This document shows positions 1-6,260 of a DNA stretch of 49,151 bases, one piece after another. The stretch comes from Alteromonas sp. LOR (lineage in GTDB: Bacteria; Pseudomonadota; Gammaproteobacteria; Enterobacterales; Alteromonadaceae). The notes under the pieces are model-generated. The model saw only the letters and a list, made by a program, of their open reading frames with translations. It was not told where the DNA came from and did no database searches. Where the stretch lies: the NCBI RefSeq assembly GCF_000753865.1, contig NZ_JQFW01000007.1, forward strand, positions 1 to 49,151, read 5' to 3'. The number at the start of each line of letters is the position of its first letter. The stretch's first letter is position 1. The position numbers and the translations under genes are program-made.

Positions 1-24
1 CTTAGTGGCTGATTGAGAAATGTC

Positions 25-133
25 ATATAACAAAAAAATTAAGCACGCCCGCTGTGCGGGCTGGGACGCAAACACGCACGGCGGCTTCGCCCTTATTCCC
101 TGCGTGCCTGCGCCCGTTATTGGAAAGTTAGCC
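25..133 (+). repeat. attC site 1
   Basis: R'' ATATAAC at 25-31 and R' GTTAGCC at 127-133. The core carries the dominant family motifs GGGACGCAAACACG and GCGGCTTCGCC. It ends a cassette whose gene lies left of the window, with only its last few codons possibly included. Confidence 0.9.
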
Positions 134-152
134 TGATAAGGAGCTCAATCAC

Positions 153-476
153 ATGAAGAAAATTGATACAAAATTTAATGTTTTATGGACTGCTATAATT
201 TTTCTTGTTTATACCGTGGACTACTGGATATTCAACTACACTGCGGGGCCACGCGAGAGCGAGACGCTTTTCGATACGATAGAAAACCCAATCATTGCTC
301 TATGTGTGTTGTTTTTCTGTAGTCTGTTGGTTGTGTCTACAGTAAGTAAGCTTTTTATGGAAATCTGGAACAGACTTATTTCGGATTTATTTAATTTTAG
401 AAGTATTGGTTTTGCTGAATCGTATGCCCTTTGTTTTTTACTTGTAGGTATTATTGGTGTATCCGGCTTTTACTAA
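153..476 (+). CDS. Small integral membrane protein, integron cassette gene
   Basis: A 107-residue protein that I do not recognise as a named family. Three hydrophobic stretches at about residues 10-30, 45-67 and 88-107 predict an inner-membrane protein, with a short charged segment (PRESETLF) between the first two. The ATG is preceded by a good AAGGAG ribosome binding site at a normal distance. It is the only gene between attC 1 and attC 2, so it is a complete single-gene cassette, probably dependent on read-through transcription. Function unknown. Confidence 0.75.
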   Translation: MKKIDTKFNVLWTAIIFLVYTVDYWIFNYTAGPRESETLFDTIENPIIALCVLFFCSLLVVSTVSKLFMEIWNRLISDLFNFRSIGFAESYALCFLLVGIIGVSGFY

Positions 477-482
477 TCAAGT

Positions 483-573
483 TGCTAACAAGCAAATATT
501 ACCGCCAGCAAAAAGCGCTGACTGTGACGTCAACCAGCTGCGCGGCTTTCCGCGATGAATTTGGGCGTTAGCA
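483..573 (+). repeat. attC site 2 (different family)
   Basis: R'' TGCTAAC at about 483-489 and R' GTTAGCA at 567-573. The core (CTGCGCGGCTTTCCGCG) does not share the GGGACGCAAACACG motif of its neighbours, so this cassette belongs to another attC family. Confidence 0.85.
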
Positions 574-580
574 GCCTTCA

Positions 581-865
581 ATGAGTTTTACAGAAAAATA
601 CCTTAAATATTTAAATCAAGTTTCTTGGATCGTGGCGGAGATACCACTTCTAATCCCACCGGCAATAGTTGCTTATTTATTTCATCCGAATATGGACTAC
701 TCTGTTAAGCTAATCATCGTTGGCTTTTTATCGGTAGCAGTAACACTGTTTAATAGCTATATTGGCATCAGGGCAGTATTCAAAAGGGATGTTGAAACTA
801 CATTTAACTTTTTAGTACTCCCTTTTTCTATGGCTGTTTTTGTACTTTATTTAGGTTTTAAATAG
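581..865 (+). CDS. Small membrane protein, integron cassette gene
   Basis: A 94-residue protein with three predicted membrane helices (about residues 15-35, 41-62 and 73-93) and few charged residues. No family recognised. The ATG lies only seven bases after the R' box of attC 2 and has no evident Shine-Dalgarno sequence, so translation probably relies on coupling or an unstructured leader. The gene is followed within about 10 bases by attC 3, the compact layout typical of cassettes. Confidence 0.7.
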   Translation: MSFTEKYLKYLNQVSWIVAEIPLLIPPAIVAYLFHPNMDYSVKLIIVGFLSVAVTLFNSYIGIRAVFKRDVETTFNFLVLPFSMAVFVLYLGFK

Positions 866-871
866 GTCCGC

Positions 872-990
872 TACTAACAAACAACTGTTGTCGTTCGCTC
901 GCGCTCACTGGAACTCTCCTGGGACGCAAACACGCGCGCGGCTTCGCCATTATGCCCTACGTGCCTGCGTCCGTTATTGAAGCGTTATGT
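872..990 (+). repeat. attC site 3
   Basis: R'' TACTAAC at 872-878 and R' GTTATGT at 984-990. It has the dominant-family core with GGGACGCAAACACG and GCGGCTTCGCCATTATG. Confidence 0.9.
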
Positions 991-1060
991 GCTATTGAAC
1001 ATTTGATGATAATCAGATTAAACTAGAATTAGGTTAAAACCAGCTTTGGAAACTCAGCGA

Positions 1061-1327
1061 ATGGATTTTGTAGTTATTGGTTATCTTCTCTTCACGGTCC
1101 TATTAATTGGTCTTATTGCTTTTTACGTTAACAAGCCGACACTGTTTACAGTTTTATATTTTCGAGTACCCCGCCCTGTAAAGTGGCTGTTTGCTTTTTC
1201 ATGTGGTTTTTTACCGGTTTTGTTCGCAGGTAAAACTTGGCTACCAATGGGGGCTTTTATGGTACTTACGCTCGGATTTGCTTTAGAAAAGCAAGAGCGC
1301 TTTGCTCTTATAAAGCTACGCACATAA
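1061..1327 (+). CDS. Small membrane protein, integron cassette gene
   Basis: An 88-residue protein from ATG 1061; an in-frame TTG at 1046 would add five residues. Neither start has a strong ribosome binding site. Hydrophobic segments at about residues 3-24 and 42-70 suggest two or three membrane passes, and the C-terminus is basic and soluble. The stop codon TAA lies inside the R'' box of attC 4. No similarity recognised; function unknown. Confidence 0.65.
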   Translation: MDFVVIGYLLFTVLLIGLIAFYVNKPTLFTVLYFRVPRPVKWLFAFSCGFLPVLFAGKTWLPMGAFMVLTLGFALEKQERFALIKLRT

Positions 1328-1402
1328 CTACCCAATCAACACACGCGGGGCGGCTTCGCCATTATGTCCCACGCGTCTGCGCCCGTTATTGGAAAGTTAT
1401 AT
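1322..1402 (+). repeat. attC site 4
   Basis: R'' ACATAAC at 1322-1328 and R' GTTATAT at 1396-1402. It is a shortened member of the dominant family: GCGGCTTCGCCATTATG is kept but the left arm is trimmed. Confidence 0.88.
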
Positions 1403-1438
1403 GCCAATTAGGTTTAAATAAAAAAGGAAACATAATAA

Positions 1439-1684
1439 ATGGATTTTAATTCTCATTTCTTTTCGTCAATGTCTATGTGGGCAATGTTGCCAGTTATAGC
1501 AACTATAATTGTGCACCTCGCATTTAGTGCCGCTATATTTAATGACTCAAGTAAATTGCACGACGAAAATCATCAACTAGCGTTCGTGGGGCCAGTAATT
1601 TGGACACTAGCTGTCTTGGTTGGTGGTGTCTTTGTAGCCGCTGTCTATTGGCTTATTCATCATTCAGCATTGAGTAAACCGTGA
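1439..1684 (+). CDS. Small two-helix membrane protein, integron cassette gene
   Basis: An 81-residue protein with two long hydrophobic helices (about residues 13-33 and 51-73) joined by a polar loop (NDSSKLHDENHQ). This hairpin topology is common among cassette proteins, but I recognise no family. An AAGGA ribosome binding site sits about ten bases before the ATG. Complete cassette between attC 4 and attC 5. Confidence 0.72.
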   Translation: MDFNSHFFSSMSMWAMLPVIATIIVHLAFSAAIFNDSSKLHDENHQLAFVGPVIWTLAVLVGGVFVAAVYWLIHHSALSKP

Positions 1685-1694
1685 GCTTTATGTC

Positions 1695-1792
1695 ATATAA
1701 CAAACAAATTATGGCACTCGCTGGGACGCAAACACGTGCGCGGCTTCGCCATTATTGCACACGTATTTGCGCCCCATATTTTAAAGTTATGT
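1695..1792 (+). repeat. attC site 5
   Basis: R'' ATATAAC at 1695-1701 and R' GTTATGT at 1786-1792. Core of the dominant family. Confidence 0.9.
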
Positions 1793-1814
1793 GCCCGAGT
1801 ATATTGGAGTTTGA

Positions 1815-2129
1815 ATGAAGAAGATTCTACTCATTGCTTTAGTATTGAGCGTTGTGTTGATAACCGCGCCTTATTTAGAAAAGGTAACGACGACCTTAGA
1901 TTTAAAAACTGGAAAGTCTTCACAGCAACACTCGATCTTAGGGGTAACTTATGAAGTGTTTACTGAAATGCATAATCCTAAGTTATGTCCGACCTGGAAT
2001 AAACCTGAATTGTTTGATGGTAAGACCACAATAACTAAGTCTTGCTACATTAATTTTTTAAATACCGAGAGTTGTTCGTCTCAAATAGTTGCATATAAGG
2101 AAGTATATGAGAGAGGTTGCAGCACATAA
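1815..2129 (+). CDS. Secreted or membrane-anchored small protein, integron cassette gene
   Basis: A 104-residue protein beginning with a basic start (MKK) and a hydrophobic segment to about residue 20 that reads as a signal peptide or anchor. The rest is polar and contains four cysteines (about residues 58, 76, 87 and 102), which fits disulfide bonding in the periplasm. TTGGAG precedes the ATG. The TAA stop lies in the R'' box of attC 6. Family not recognised. Confidence 0.7.
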   Translation: MKKILLIALVLSVVLITAPYLEKVTTTLDLKTGKSSQQHSILGVTYEVFTEMHNPKLCPTWNKPELFDGKTTITKSCYINFLNTESCSSQIVAYKEVYERGCST

Positions 2130-2189
2130 CAAGGAAATTGAAGCGGTCATTGGCAAGAGCGGGCAACGCCGCTTAATTTGGTGTTAGGC
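2124..2189 (+). repeat. attC site 6 (short)
   Basis: R'' ACATAAC at 2124-2130 and R' GTTAGGC at 2183-2189. At 66 bp this is the shortest full site here, with central arms AAGCGGTCATT and CAACGCCGCTT. It resembles the short attCs of mobile integrons more than its neighbours. Confidence 0.85.
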
Positions 2190-2195
2190 GGCAAG

Positions 2196-2224
2196 TTGCA
2201 CCGCGTTGCGCAATGCGCTACACT
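2196..2224 (+). promoter_or_regulatory. Putative sigma-70 promoter of the higBA cassette
   Basis: TTGCAC (2196-2201) and TACACT (2219-2224) are separated by exactly 17 bases and start just seven bases after the attC R' box. Cassette toxin-antitoxin modules usually carry their own promoter. The predicted transcription start, about 2230-2232, falls at the first codon of the toxin as inferred by family alignment. Confidence 0.6.
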
Positions 2225-2231
2225 TTACCCC

Positions 2232-2510
2232 ATAATTAAGTCATTTAAGCATAAAGATCTGAAGCTATTTTTCGAAAAAGGGAAAACTTCAGGCATCCAG
2301 ACTAAGCACGCGAAAAAGCTTCGTATGCAGTTAGCAGCTATTCATACCGCACAAGATATCGATGACATTAATCTACCAGGTTTCTCTCTCCATCAACTCA
2401 AGGGAGAAAGGTCTAATATTTGGTCAATATCAGTTAACGGTAATTGGAGAGTAACGTTCGAGTTCACGGATGGTAATGCTTACATCTTAAATTACGAGGA
2501 TTATCACTAA
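2232..2510 (+). CDS. higB: HigB-family mRNA-interferase toxin
   Basis: The protein IIKSFKHKDLKLFFEKG...NGNWRVTFEF...YILNYEDYH matches the RelE-fold HigB/PIN-less toxin family over its usual 92 residues. HigB toxins associate with the ribosome and cleave translated mRNA; that is family knowledge. The conserved start MIKSFKHK aligns with ATA ATT AAG at 2232, so the expected ATG is missing. Upstream in-frame TTG codons (2178 and 2196) lie in or before the promoter. The start is therefore uncertain and expression may be weak or use a non-standard initiator. The TAA overlaps the antitoxin ATG by one base (TAATG), giving tight coupling. Confidence 0.85.
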   Translation: MIKSFKHKDLKLFFEKGKTSGIQTKHAKKLRMQLAAIHTAQDIDDINLPGFSLHQLKGERSNIWSISVNGNWRVTFEFTDGNAYILNYEDYH

Positions 2511-2803
2511 TGAATATGCACAATCCACCACATCCTGGTGAATTTATTGAATCCATTTACATGAAGCCACACGGCATAAGTTGCAGGGCGCTCGCTACCC
2601 ATCTTGGTGTCGCCGCTTCAACACTAAATCGTGTCGTTAAGGGCAAAAGTGCAGTAACACCAGAAATGGCATTGAGGCTATCAAAAGTATTAGGGCGAAG
2701 CCCTGAAAGTTGGCTTAGCATGCAAAACAATTATGATCTTTGGCAAGCAAAGCAGAGCATTAACTTGGATAACGTGCAGCCAATAGATCTGCATGCCGCC
2801 TAA
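2510..2803 (+). CDS. higA: HigA-family antitoxin
   Basis: A 97-residue protein starting MNMHNPPHPGEF, typical of HigA/VapI antitoxins, with a helix-turn-helix at about residues 23-60 (SCRALATHLGVAASTLNRVV) followed by the family signature ALRLSKVLGRSPESWL. It should bind and neutralise HigB and repress the shared promoter at 2196-2224. It is coupled to higB through a TAATG junction. The stop codon lies inside the R'' box of attC 7 (GCCTAAC). HigBA modules are common in chromosomal integrons, where they are thought to stabilise the array. Confidence 0.93.
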   Translation: MNMHNPPHPGEFIESIYMKPHGISCRALATHLGVAASTLNRVVKGKSAVTPEMALRLSKVLGRSPESWLSMQNNYDLWQAKQSINLDNVQPIDLHAA

Positions 2804-2888
2804 CAATAAAATGTTGGGGACACAAACACGCGGGCTCTGCTTCGCAGTATAGCCCACGCGATTGTGCCGCCAAAGTAGGACGTTATAT
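2798..2888 (+). repeat. attC site 7
   Basis: R'' GCCTAAC at 2798-2804 and R' GTTATAT at 2882-2888. The core GGGGACACAAACACG plus GCTTCGCAGTATAGCC is a diverged member of the dominant family. Confidence 0.88.
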
Positions 2889-2906
2889 GCCAAAGAAGGA
2901 TTTTAG

Positions 2907-3233
2907 GTGAGATTTACTTTTCTAACATTTGCTTTTCTTACTCTGCTAAGTTGCGCGGTACAACAGGAGCCAGTTGTAGAACAACTATCAGAAAACTCTT
3001 ATCGCATTACTGCGCAAGGCCCAATATCGGAAGGGAAAGTTGCAGTCAAAAATAAGATACATCTTGCAGCTAGAAAAGCGTGCCGTTCTAGATATTACGA
3101 ATTTAGTAGGTCTAAATTTGGAGAAAACATCAGTCTTAAAGGCATTTCAAATTCTTCACCCTCAGAAGGCTGGCACGATAATCAATCTTCAATATTAGAA
3201 GCTGTTGCTACTATCAGCTGTTATAAGGGTTAA
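2907..3233 (+). CDS. Small lipoprotein, integron cassette gene
   Basis: A 108-residue protein starting at GTG, with AAGGA six bases upstream. Residues 1-16 form a lipoprotein signal peptide ending in the lipobox LLSC, with Cys16 as the acylated residue. The mature part is polar and basic in the middle (AARKACRSRYYEFSRSKF) with three cysteines. Family not recognised. Complete cassette between attC 7 and attC 8. Confidence 0.75.
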   Translation: MRFTFLTFAFLTLLSCAVQQEPVVEQLSENSYRITAQGPISEGKVAVKNKIHLAARKACRSRYYEFSRSKFGENISLKGISNSSPSEGWHDNQSSILEAVATISCYKG

Positions 3234-3347
3234 ATTAACAATTAAAACCAGTGTCCACTTTTATGGGTGAACTCTCCTGGGACGCTAGCACGGGGCCGCT
3301 TCGCCATTATAGCCTGCCTGTTTGTGCCCCATATTTAAAAGTTATAT
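3233..3347 (+). repeat. attC site 8
   Basis: R'' AATTAAC at 3233-3239 and R' GTTATAT at 3341-3347. It shares the segment AACTCTCCTGGGACGC with attC 3. Confidence 0.87.
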
Positions 3348-3362
3348 GCAAAAGGAAGCAGC

Positions 3363-3578
3363 ATGAAATATTTTTCAATTATCCTATTAGTCGTCATCTC
3401 GGGTTGTTCATCTCAAAGCTTTTCAGATGGAGTGGAAGACCAAGTTTTAGAAAGTGTGACAGGGAAGGATTTTTCCAGAAATGCCGCACAATGTCCGCTT
3501 ATTAAAAGCCAATGCTCTGATGGTAATTATGAAGAGTGGCCTTTAAAAAATGGGCAAACCGGTTGTGCGTGTAATTAA
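3363..3578 (+). CDS. Very small lipoprotein, integron cassette gene
   Basis: A 71-residue protein with a clear lipoprotein signal (hydrophobic residues 4-13, lipobox ISGC, Cys15). The mature peptide is only about 56 residues and holds four cysteines near its C-terminus (CPLIKSQC and GCAC), as expected for a compact disulfide-stabilised domain. AAAGGAAG precedes the ATG. A second small lipoprotein cassette lies immediately upstream. Function unknown. Confidence 0.75.
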   Translation: MKYFSIILLVVISGCSSQSFSDGVEDQVLESVTGKDFSRNAAQCPLIKSQCSDGNYEEWPLKNGQTGCACN

Positions 3579-3582
3579 TTGC

Positions 3583-3681
3583 ATATAACAAGCTGTTAAA
3601 CAATGACAAAAAACAGTTGGTTTTACTCCTTCATCGCTAATTTTAACCGACTATTTTTTGCCTGTTAACAGGGCGCTAGGT
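3583..3681 (+). repeat. attC site 9 (second family, altered R')
   Basis: R'' ATATAAC at 3583-3589. The R' position reads GCTAGGT (3675-3681), where GTTAGGT would be canonical, so the second base is changed. The centre (GGTTTTACTCCTTCATCGCT) resembles attC 13, defining a second family unlike the GGGACGC type. Confidence 0.78.
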
Positions 3682-3686
3682 TTCTT

Positions 3687-4289
3687 GTGAAATTATTCAC
3701 CCGTTCAAAAGTTCTCTTTTCTCTCTCTGGGTTAAGTTTTATATGGTTTTTAATCGTCTTCCAAAGTGAACTTTCAAATCCTGACGTCGTGTGCAGTGCA
3801 GACTTAGTGACTAAAAAAGAGTCTATTTGCTTAATAAATAGAATGGATTCTGAACGCTTCAGAGCCACCGTAAGTTACGGTGGCTCACGCAAAACAAGTC
3901 AAGAAAAGGTAACTATCAAGTTACTTCTAACGGAAGGCAGTACAGAAAACTGGTCATTAGTCTTAAACCCAAGAGCAGCAAGCTACTCAGGGCAAACAAA
4001 ACGGTATTATGGGACGCTTAACTATGGCACATTCAACAAAGAGTTCCCTAAAGGAGTTACATTGACAATTCGCGCCAGCGAAAATGTTTCTTTGTTTAGA
4101 AAGTTCGAGGTCAGAGTATTAAGAAACCCAAATGGAGCAAAAGTCTATTTGTGGGCAGTAATCACTCTAATACTTCTTTTTTTGTCTATTTGGTTTAGGA
4201 CTTCAATCTTTGTAAAAGGTATCGGCAGACCATTACCATATTTACTCTTTTTTTTCGTATCGTTTATATTGCTCGCATGGGAACTGTGA
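3687..4289 (+). CDS. Membrane protein with a beta-rich periplasmic domain, integron cassette gene
   Basis: A 200-residue protein starting at GTG only five bases after the attC. One N-terminal helix (about residues 9-26) is followed by about 125 polar residues with alternating beta-strand character, then two C-terminal helices (about 153-171 and 183-199). The topology suggests a domain held outside the membrane. No family recognised. At 200 residues it is the longest protein within the array. Confidence 0.65.
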   Translation: MKLFTRSKVLFSLSGLSFIWFLIVFQSELSNPDVVCSADLVTKKESICLINRMDSERFRATVSYGGSRKTSQEKVTIKLLLTEGSTENWSLVLNPRAASYSGQTKRYYGTLNYGTFNKEFPKGVTLTIRASENVSLFRKFEVRVLRNPNGAKVYLWAVITLILLFLSIWFRTSIFVKGIGRPLPYLLFFFVSFILLAWEL

Positions 4290-4464
4290 AAAACCGAACA
4301 AAACACTAAAGGCACTCGCGCTGCTCGCTGGGGCGTTTTTACTTCTGAATATCGGTGCAATCTTATATTACCGGTGGCGCTGGTCTAATAATTTACACCG
4401 TTTTAGCATTGCTAATACCACCACCAAGCCAGTGAGTTTCGAATTCAACAGGTGGTTGTTTTAG
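4288..4464 (+). pseudogene. Start-less open frame, possible decayed cassette gene
   Basis: Between the preceding gene and attC 10, one frame stays open for 58 codons (stop TAG at 4462). It encodes a hydrophobic helix (LKALALLAGAFLLLNIGAIL) with a basic following segment (YYRWRW). No ATG, GTG or TTG exists in this frame after the in-frame stop at 4213. The same DNA near 4310-4335 (GGCACTCGC...GCTGGGGCG) resembles the left arm of attC 5. It may be a fused remnant of another cassette, or chance. Confidence 0.3.
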
Positions 4465-4471
4465 GGAAGTT

Positions 4472-4567
4472 ACATAAAAAACGCTTAAGTCGTTTACTGG
4501 GGCGATTACGTTGCGCGGCTTCGCCATTATGCCCCACATGTCTGCGCCCCTTATTTAAAAGTTAGTT
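4472..4567 (+). repeat. attC site 10 (degenerate R'')
   Basis: R' GTTAGTT at 4561-4567 with a dominant-family right arm (GCGCGGCTTCGCCATTATGCCCC). The left box reads ACATAAA (4472-4478), where RYYYAAC is expected. The first base after the cleavage point starts the stop codon of the minus-strand toxin. Confidence 0.75.
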
Positions 4568-4843
4568 GCCTACAGGAAATTTTTGCTTTTGGTGTAAAAC
4601 TCGAAGAATGTGAATAATGTCATCTTTCATGAAATATGAAACGATCATTGAGACCTCTGGAATTATTAACAATCTTCCCGGTATACCCTCTCTCTCCACT
4701 CCCATAAGAGGTTGCTGGTTCAAGTTTTCAACTTTTTTCTCAATTATTGCATCAGTTTTTTCTGCTGCTAATGGATTAAATTCGTATAAAAACTCGAAAA
4801 TAGCCTCACGATCGTCCAACGAACTCTTTTCCCACACGATCAT
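4562..4843 (-). CDS. RelE/ParE-superfamily toxin, inverted cassette gene
   Basis: A 93-residue protein (MIVWEKSSLDDREAIFEFLYEFNPLAAEKTDAI..., ending ILRVLHQKQKFPVGN) with the RelE/ParE plasmid-stabilisation fold: an N-terminal helical hairpin, the central GIPGRLLIIPE segment and a terminal IIHILRVLHQKQ strand. Members either cleave mRNA on ribosomes or poison gyrase, and the sequence alone does not decide which. The start ATG overlaps the antitoxin stop (ATGA). The last two codons and TAA lie in the R' box of attC 10. The gene runs against the array, so it needs its own promoter (5154-5183). Confidence 0.88.
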   Translation of the reverse strand: MIVWEKSSLDDREAIFEFLYEFNPLAAEKTDAIIEKKVENLNQQPLMGVEREGIPGRLLIIPEVSMIVSYFMKDDIIHILRVLHQKQKFPVGN

Positions 4844-5124
4844 TTTTTGGCTTTATTCCTAATTTTCATTTTTCGAGCTTCCATGTCCAAGTTTGCCTCT
4901 TCATGACTGACAAACTTACTTTGCCCACTTTCTAATTTATTAAACGCAGCATTCACCTCTTCAGTAAGCCACTGCTCATGGGTAATTATTTTGCGTTGCT
5001 GTTCAGCAAGCTCTTCCGTAAGCTCTCTACAAGCGTCGCTTAAAGTGCGCCCTTGGCTTTCGGCCATTTTCTGAGCTAGCCGTTTAGTTTCTTCGTCTAC
5101 TCTAAATTGTATGCGAGTATCCAT
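4840..5124 (-). CDS. RelB/DinJ-like antitoxin of the inverted cassette
   Basis: A 94-residue antitoxin: an N-terminal ribbon-helix-helix-like segment (MDTRIQFRVDEETKRLAQKMAESQGRT...) for DNA binding, then a long charged helical tail (EEANLDMEARKMKIRNKAKK) that should wrap the toxin. The start at 5124 is chosen because AAGGAA lies six bases upstream; a longer frame to 5196 would run through the promoter. It comes before the toxin and overlaps it by four bases. The complex should repress its own promoter. Confidence 0.87.
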   Translation of the reverse strand: MDTRIQFRVDEETKRLAQKMAESQGRTLSDACRELTEELAEQQRKIITHEQWLTEEVNAAFNKLESGQSKFVSHEEANLDMEARKMKIRNKAKK

Positions 5125-5153
5125 AGTAAATTCCTTACTCAATGTACGCACAA

Positions 5154-5183
5154 ACGTTAGCACACCCATTGGATTTACGGCAA
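5154..5183 (-). promoter_or_regulatory. Putative promoter of the inverted toxin-antitoxin cassette
   Basis: On the minus strand, TTGCCG (5178-5183) and TAACGT (5154-5159) are 18 bases apart, with a TG element one base before the -10 (TGCTAACGT). The -35 hexamer overlaps the R'' box of attC 11 by two bases. Confidence 0.5.
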
Positions 5184-5297
5184 CTAACAAATGCATTAAC
5201 TCGCTCGCAAGCTCGCTAGGATAAAAACACGTAGGCTCCTCGCGCTTCGCTTGTTATTCTGACCTTCATATTTTTGCCCCTTAGTGGGACATTATGG
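5182..5297 (+). repeat. attC site 11 (degenerate R')
   Basis: R'' AACTAAC at 5182-5188. The right end aligns with the family (TTTTTGCCC...), but the R' position reads ATTATGG (5291-5297), where a leading G is expected. This site may be poorly recombined. Confidence 0.72.
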
Positions 5298-5342
5298 ATT
5301 TCCACTTTTAGTGGGTAAGACCAATTTCATCGGATATCTGTT

Positions 5343-5624
5343 ATGAATTTAGATAAATCTACAAAACGTATAGCAAAGAGAGTCAAAAAAGGATTTCAGG
5401 GGTACCCTCAAATTTCAATTTCTTATTTCGGTCAGACGGCAGAGCTTGCAACAGAAATTATCGTTGGCTTTACGGCTGAAGAAGGTGCTCCTCTACAAGA
5501 GCAAAAATTTTCGAGTGAAGGAGATGCGAGAAAAGATGAAACTATTCAAACTACCTTGTTAAAAGTAATTGAGCGTGCTGATGCCCGAACAGTACTGCAA
5601 ACCGAAGGTGTTTCTATACTTTAG
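5343..5624 (+). CDS. Conserved hypothetical protein, integron cassette gene
   Basis: A 93-residue soluble protein beginning MNLDKSTKRIAKRVKKGFQG, very basic at the N-terminus and acidic in the middle (FTAEEGAPLQEQKFSSEGDARKDE). It resembles a small conserved family I have seen annotated only as hypothetical in marine gammaproteobacteria; I cannot assign a function. The ribosome binding site is weak (GGAT). About 45 bases separate it from attC 11, longer than the usual cassette leader. Confidence 0.7.
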   Translation: MNLDKSTKRIAKRVKKGFQGYPQISISYFGQTAELATEIIVGFTAEEGAPLQEQKFSSEGDARKDETIQTTLLKVIERADARTVLQTEGVSIL

Positions 5625-5640
5625 CCTTTGAGTGATTGAA

Positions 5641-5739
5641 ATAGAACAACTCAATAAACTCGCTAGGCACAAAACACGCAGACTCGCTTCGCTCATTATT
5701 ATAGCCTACGTATTTTTGCCCGTTATTGGAAAGTTAGTC
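5641..5739 (+). repeat. attC site 12
   Basis: R' GTTAGTC at 5733-5739 is canonical. The left box ATAGAAC (5641-5647) deviates from RYYYAAC. Its arms match attC 11 closely (CTCGCTAGG..AAAACACG). Confidence 0.8.
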
Positions 5740-5755
5740 AAACAAGGAGTATCTA

Positions 5756-6169
5756 TTGTATTTCAGTCCATTAGATCAAGTTATGACCAAAGTTTTATCC
5801 TTAGTACAATTTAAAAAAGTTATGACCAAAGCGTTATTCTTAGTTCCTTTTAAAAAAGTGGTGACCGAAGATCTAACTTTAGTTTTATTAGTTTCACGCA
5901 TAGGATTCTTAATCGGATGCCTGTTCATTTGTATGAACTTATACCACGCTTTCTATGATATGTTTTATGCTGTAGTCAAGGTAGCTTGGTCAGACGCAGG
6001 ACAAAAAGTCGAAAGAGGATATGGTATTTTTGCTTTTTCGAAATATTGGAAAGAATTAGTACTAGGATTATTTATCCTATTTTCCAGTTGCTTGATTGCG
6101 GCTTTAGTCTCTATAGCGTCGAAAATTGACGACAAAATGCCTAACAAATCGGTAAAGCAAGACAAATAA
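5756..6169 (+). CDS. Membrane protein with N-terminal 13-residue repeats, integron cassette gene
   Basis: A 137-residue protein starting at TTG, with a strong AAGGAG seven bases upstream. Residues 9-45 are three tandem copies of a 13-residue unit (VMTKVLSLVQFKK, VMTKALFLVPFKK, VVTEDLTLVLL), matched by a 39-bp DNA repeat. Two membrane helices follow (about 46-66 and 101-124), with a polar tail. The last codons (PNKSVKQDK) and the stop lie inside attC 13. Family not recognised. Confidence 0.7.
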   Translation: MYFSPLDQVMTKVLSLVQFKKVMTKALFLVPFKKVVTEDLTLVLLVSRIGFLIGCLFICMNLYHAFYDMFYAVVKVAWSDAGQKVERGYGIFAFSKYWKELVLGLFILFSSCLIAALVSIASKIDDKMPNKSVKQDK

Positions 6170-6239
6170 CCATTGGCTTTTGCTACTTCATCACTGATTT
6201 TATACAACAATTTTTGGCTTATTAATGTGGCGGTTATTT
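6139..6239 (+). repeat. attC site 13 (second family)
   Basis: R'' GCCTAAC at 6139-6145, within the end of the preceding gene, and R' GTTATTT at 6233-6239. The centre (GGCTTTTGCTACTTCATCACTG) matches attC 9. Confidence 0.82.
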
Positions 6240-6260
6240 ACCTAAAAGGACTTAAAAATA

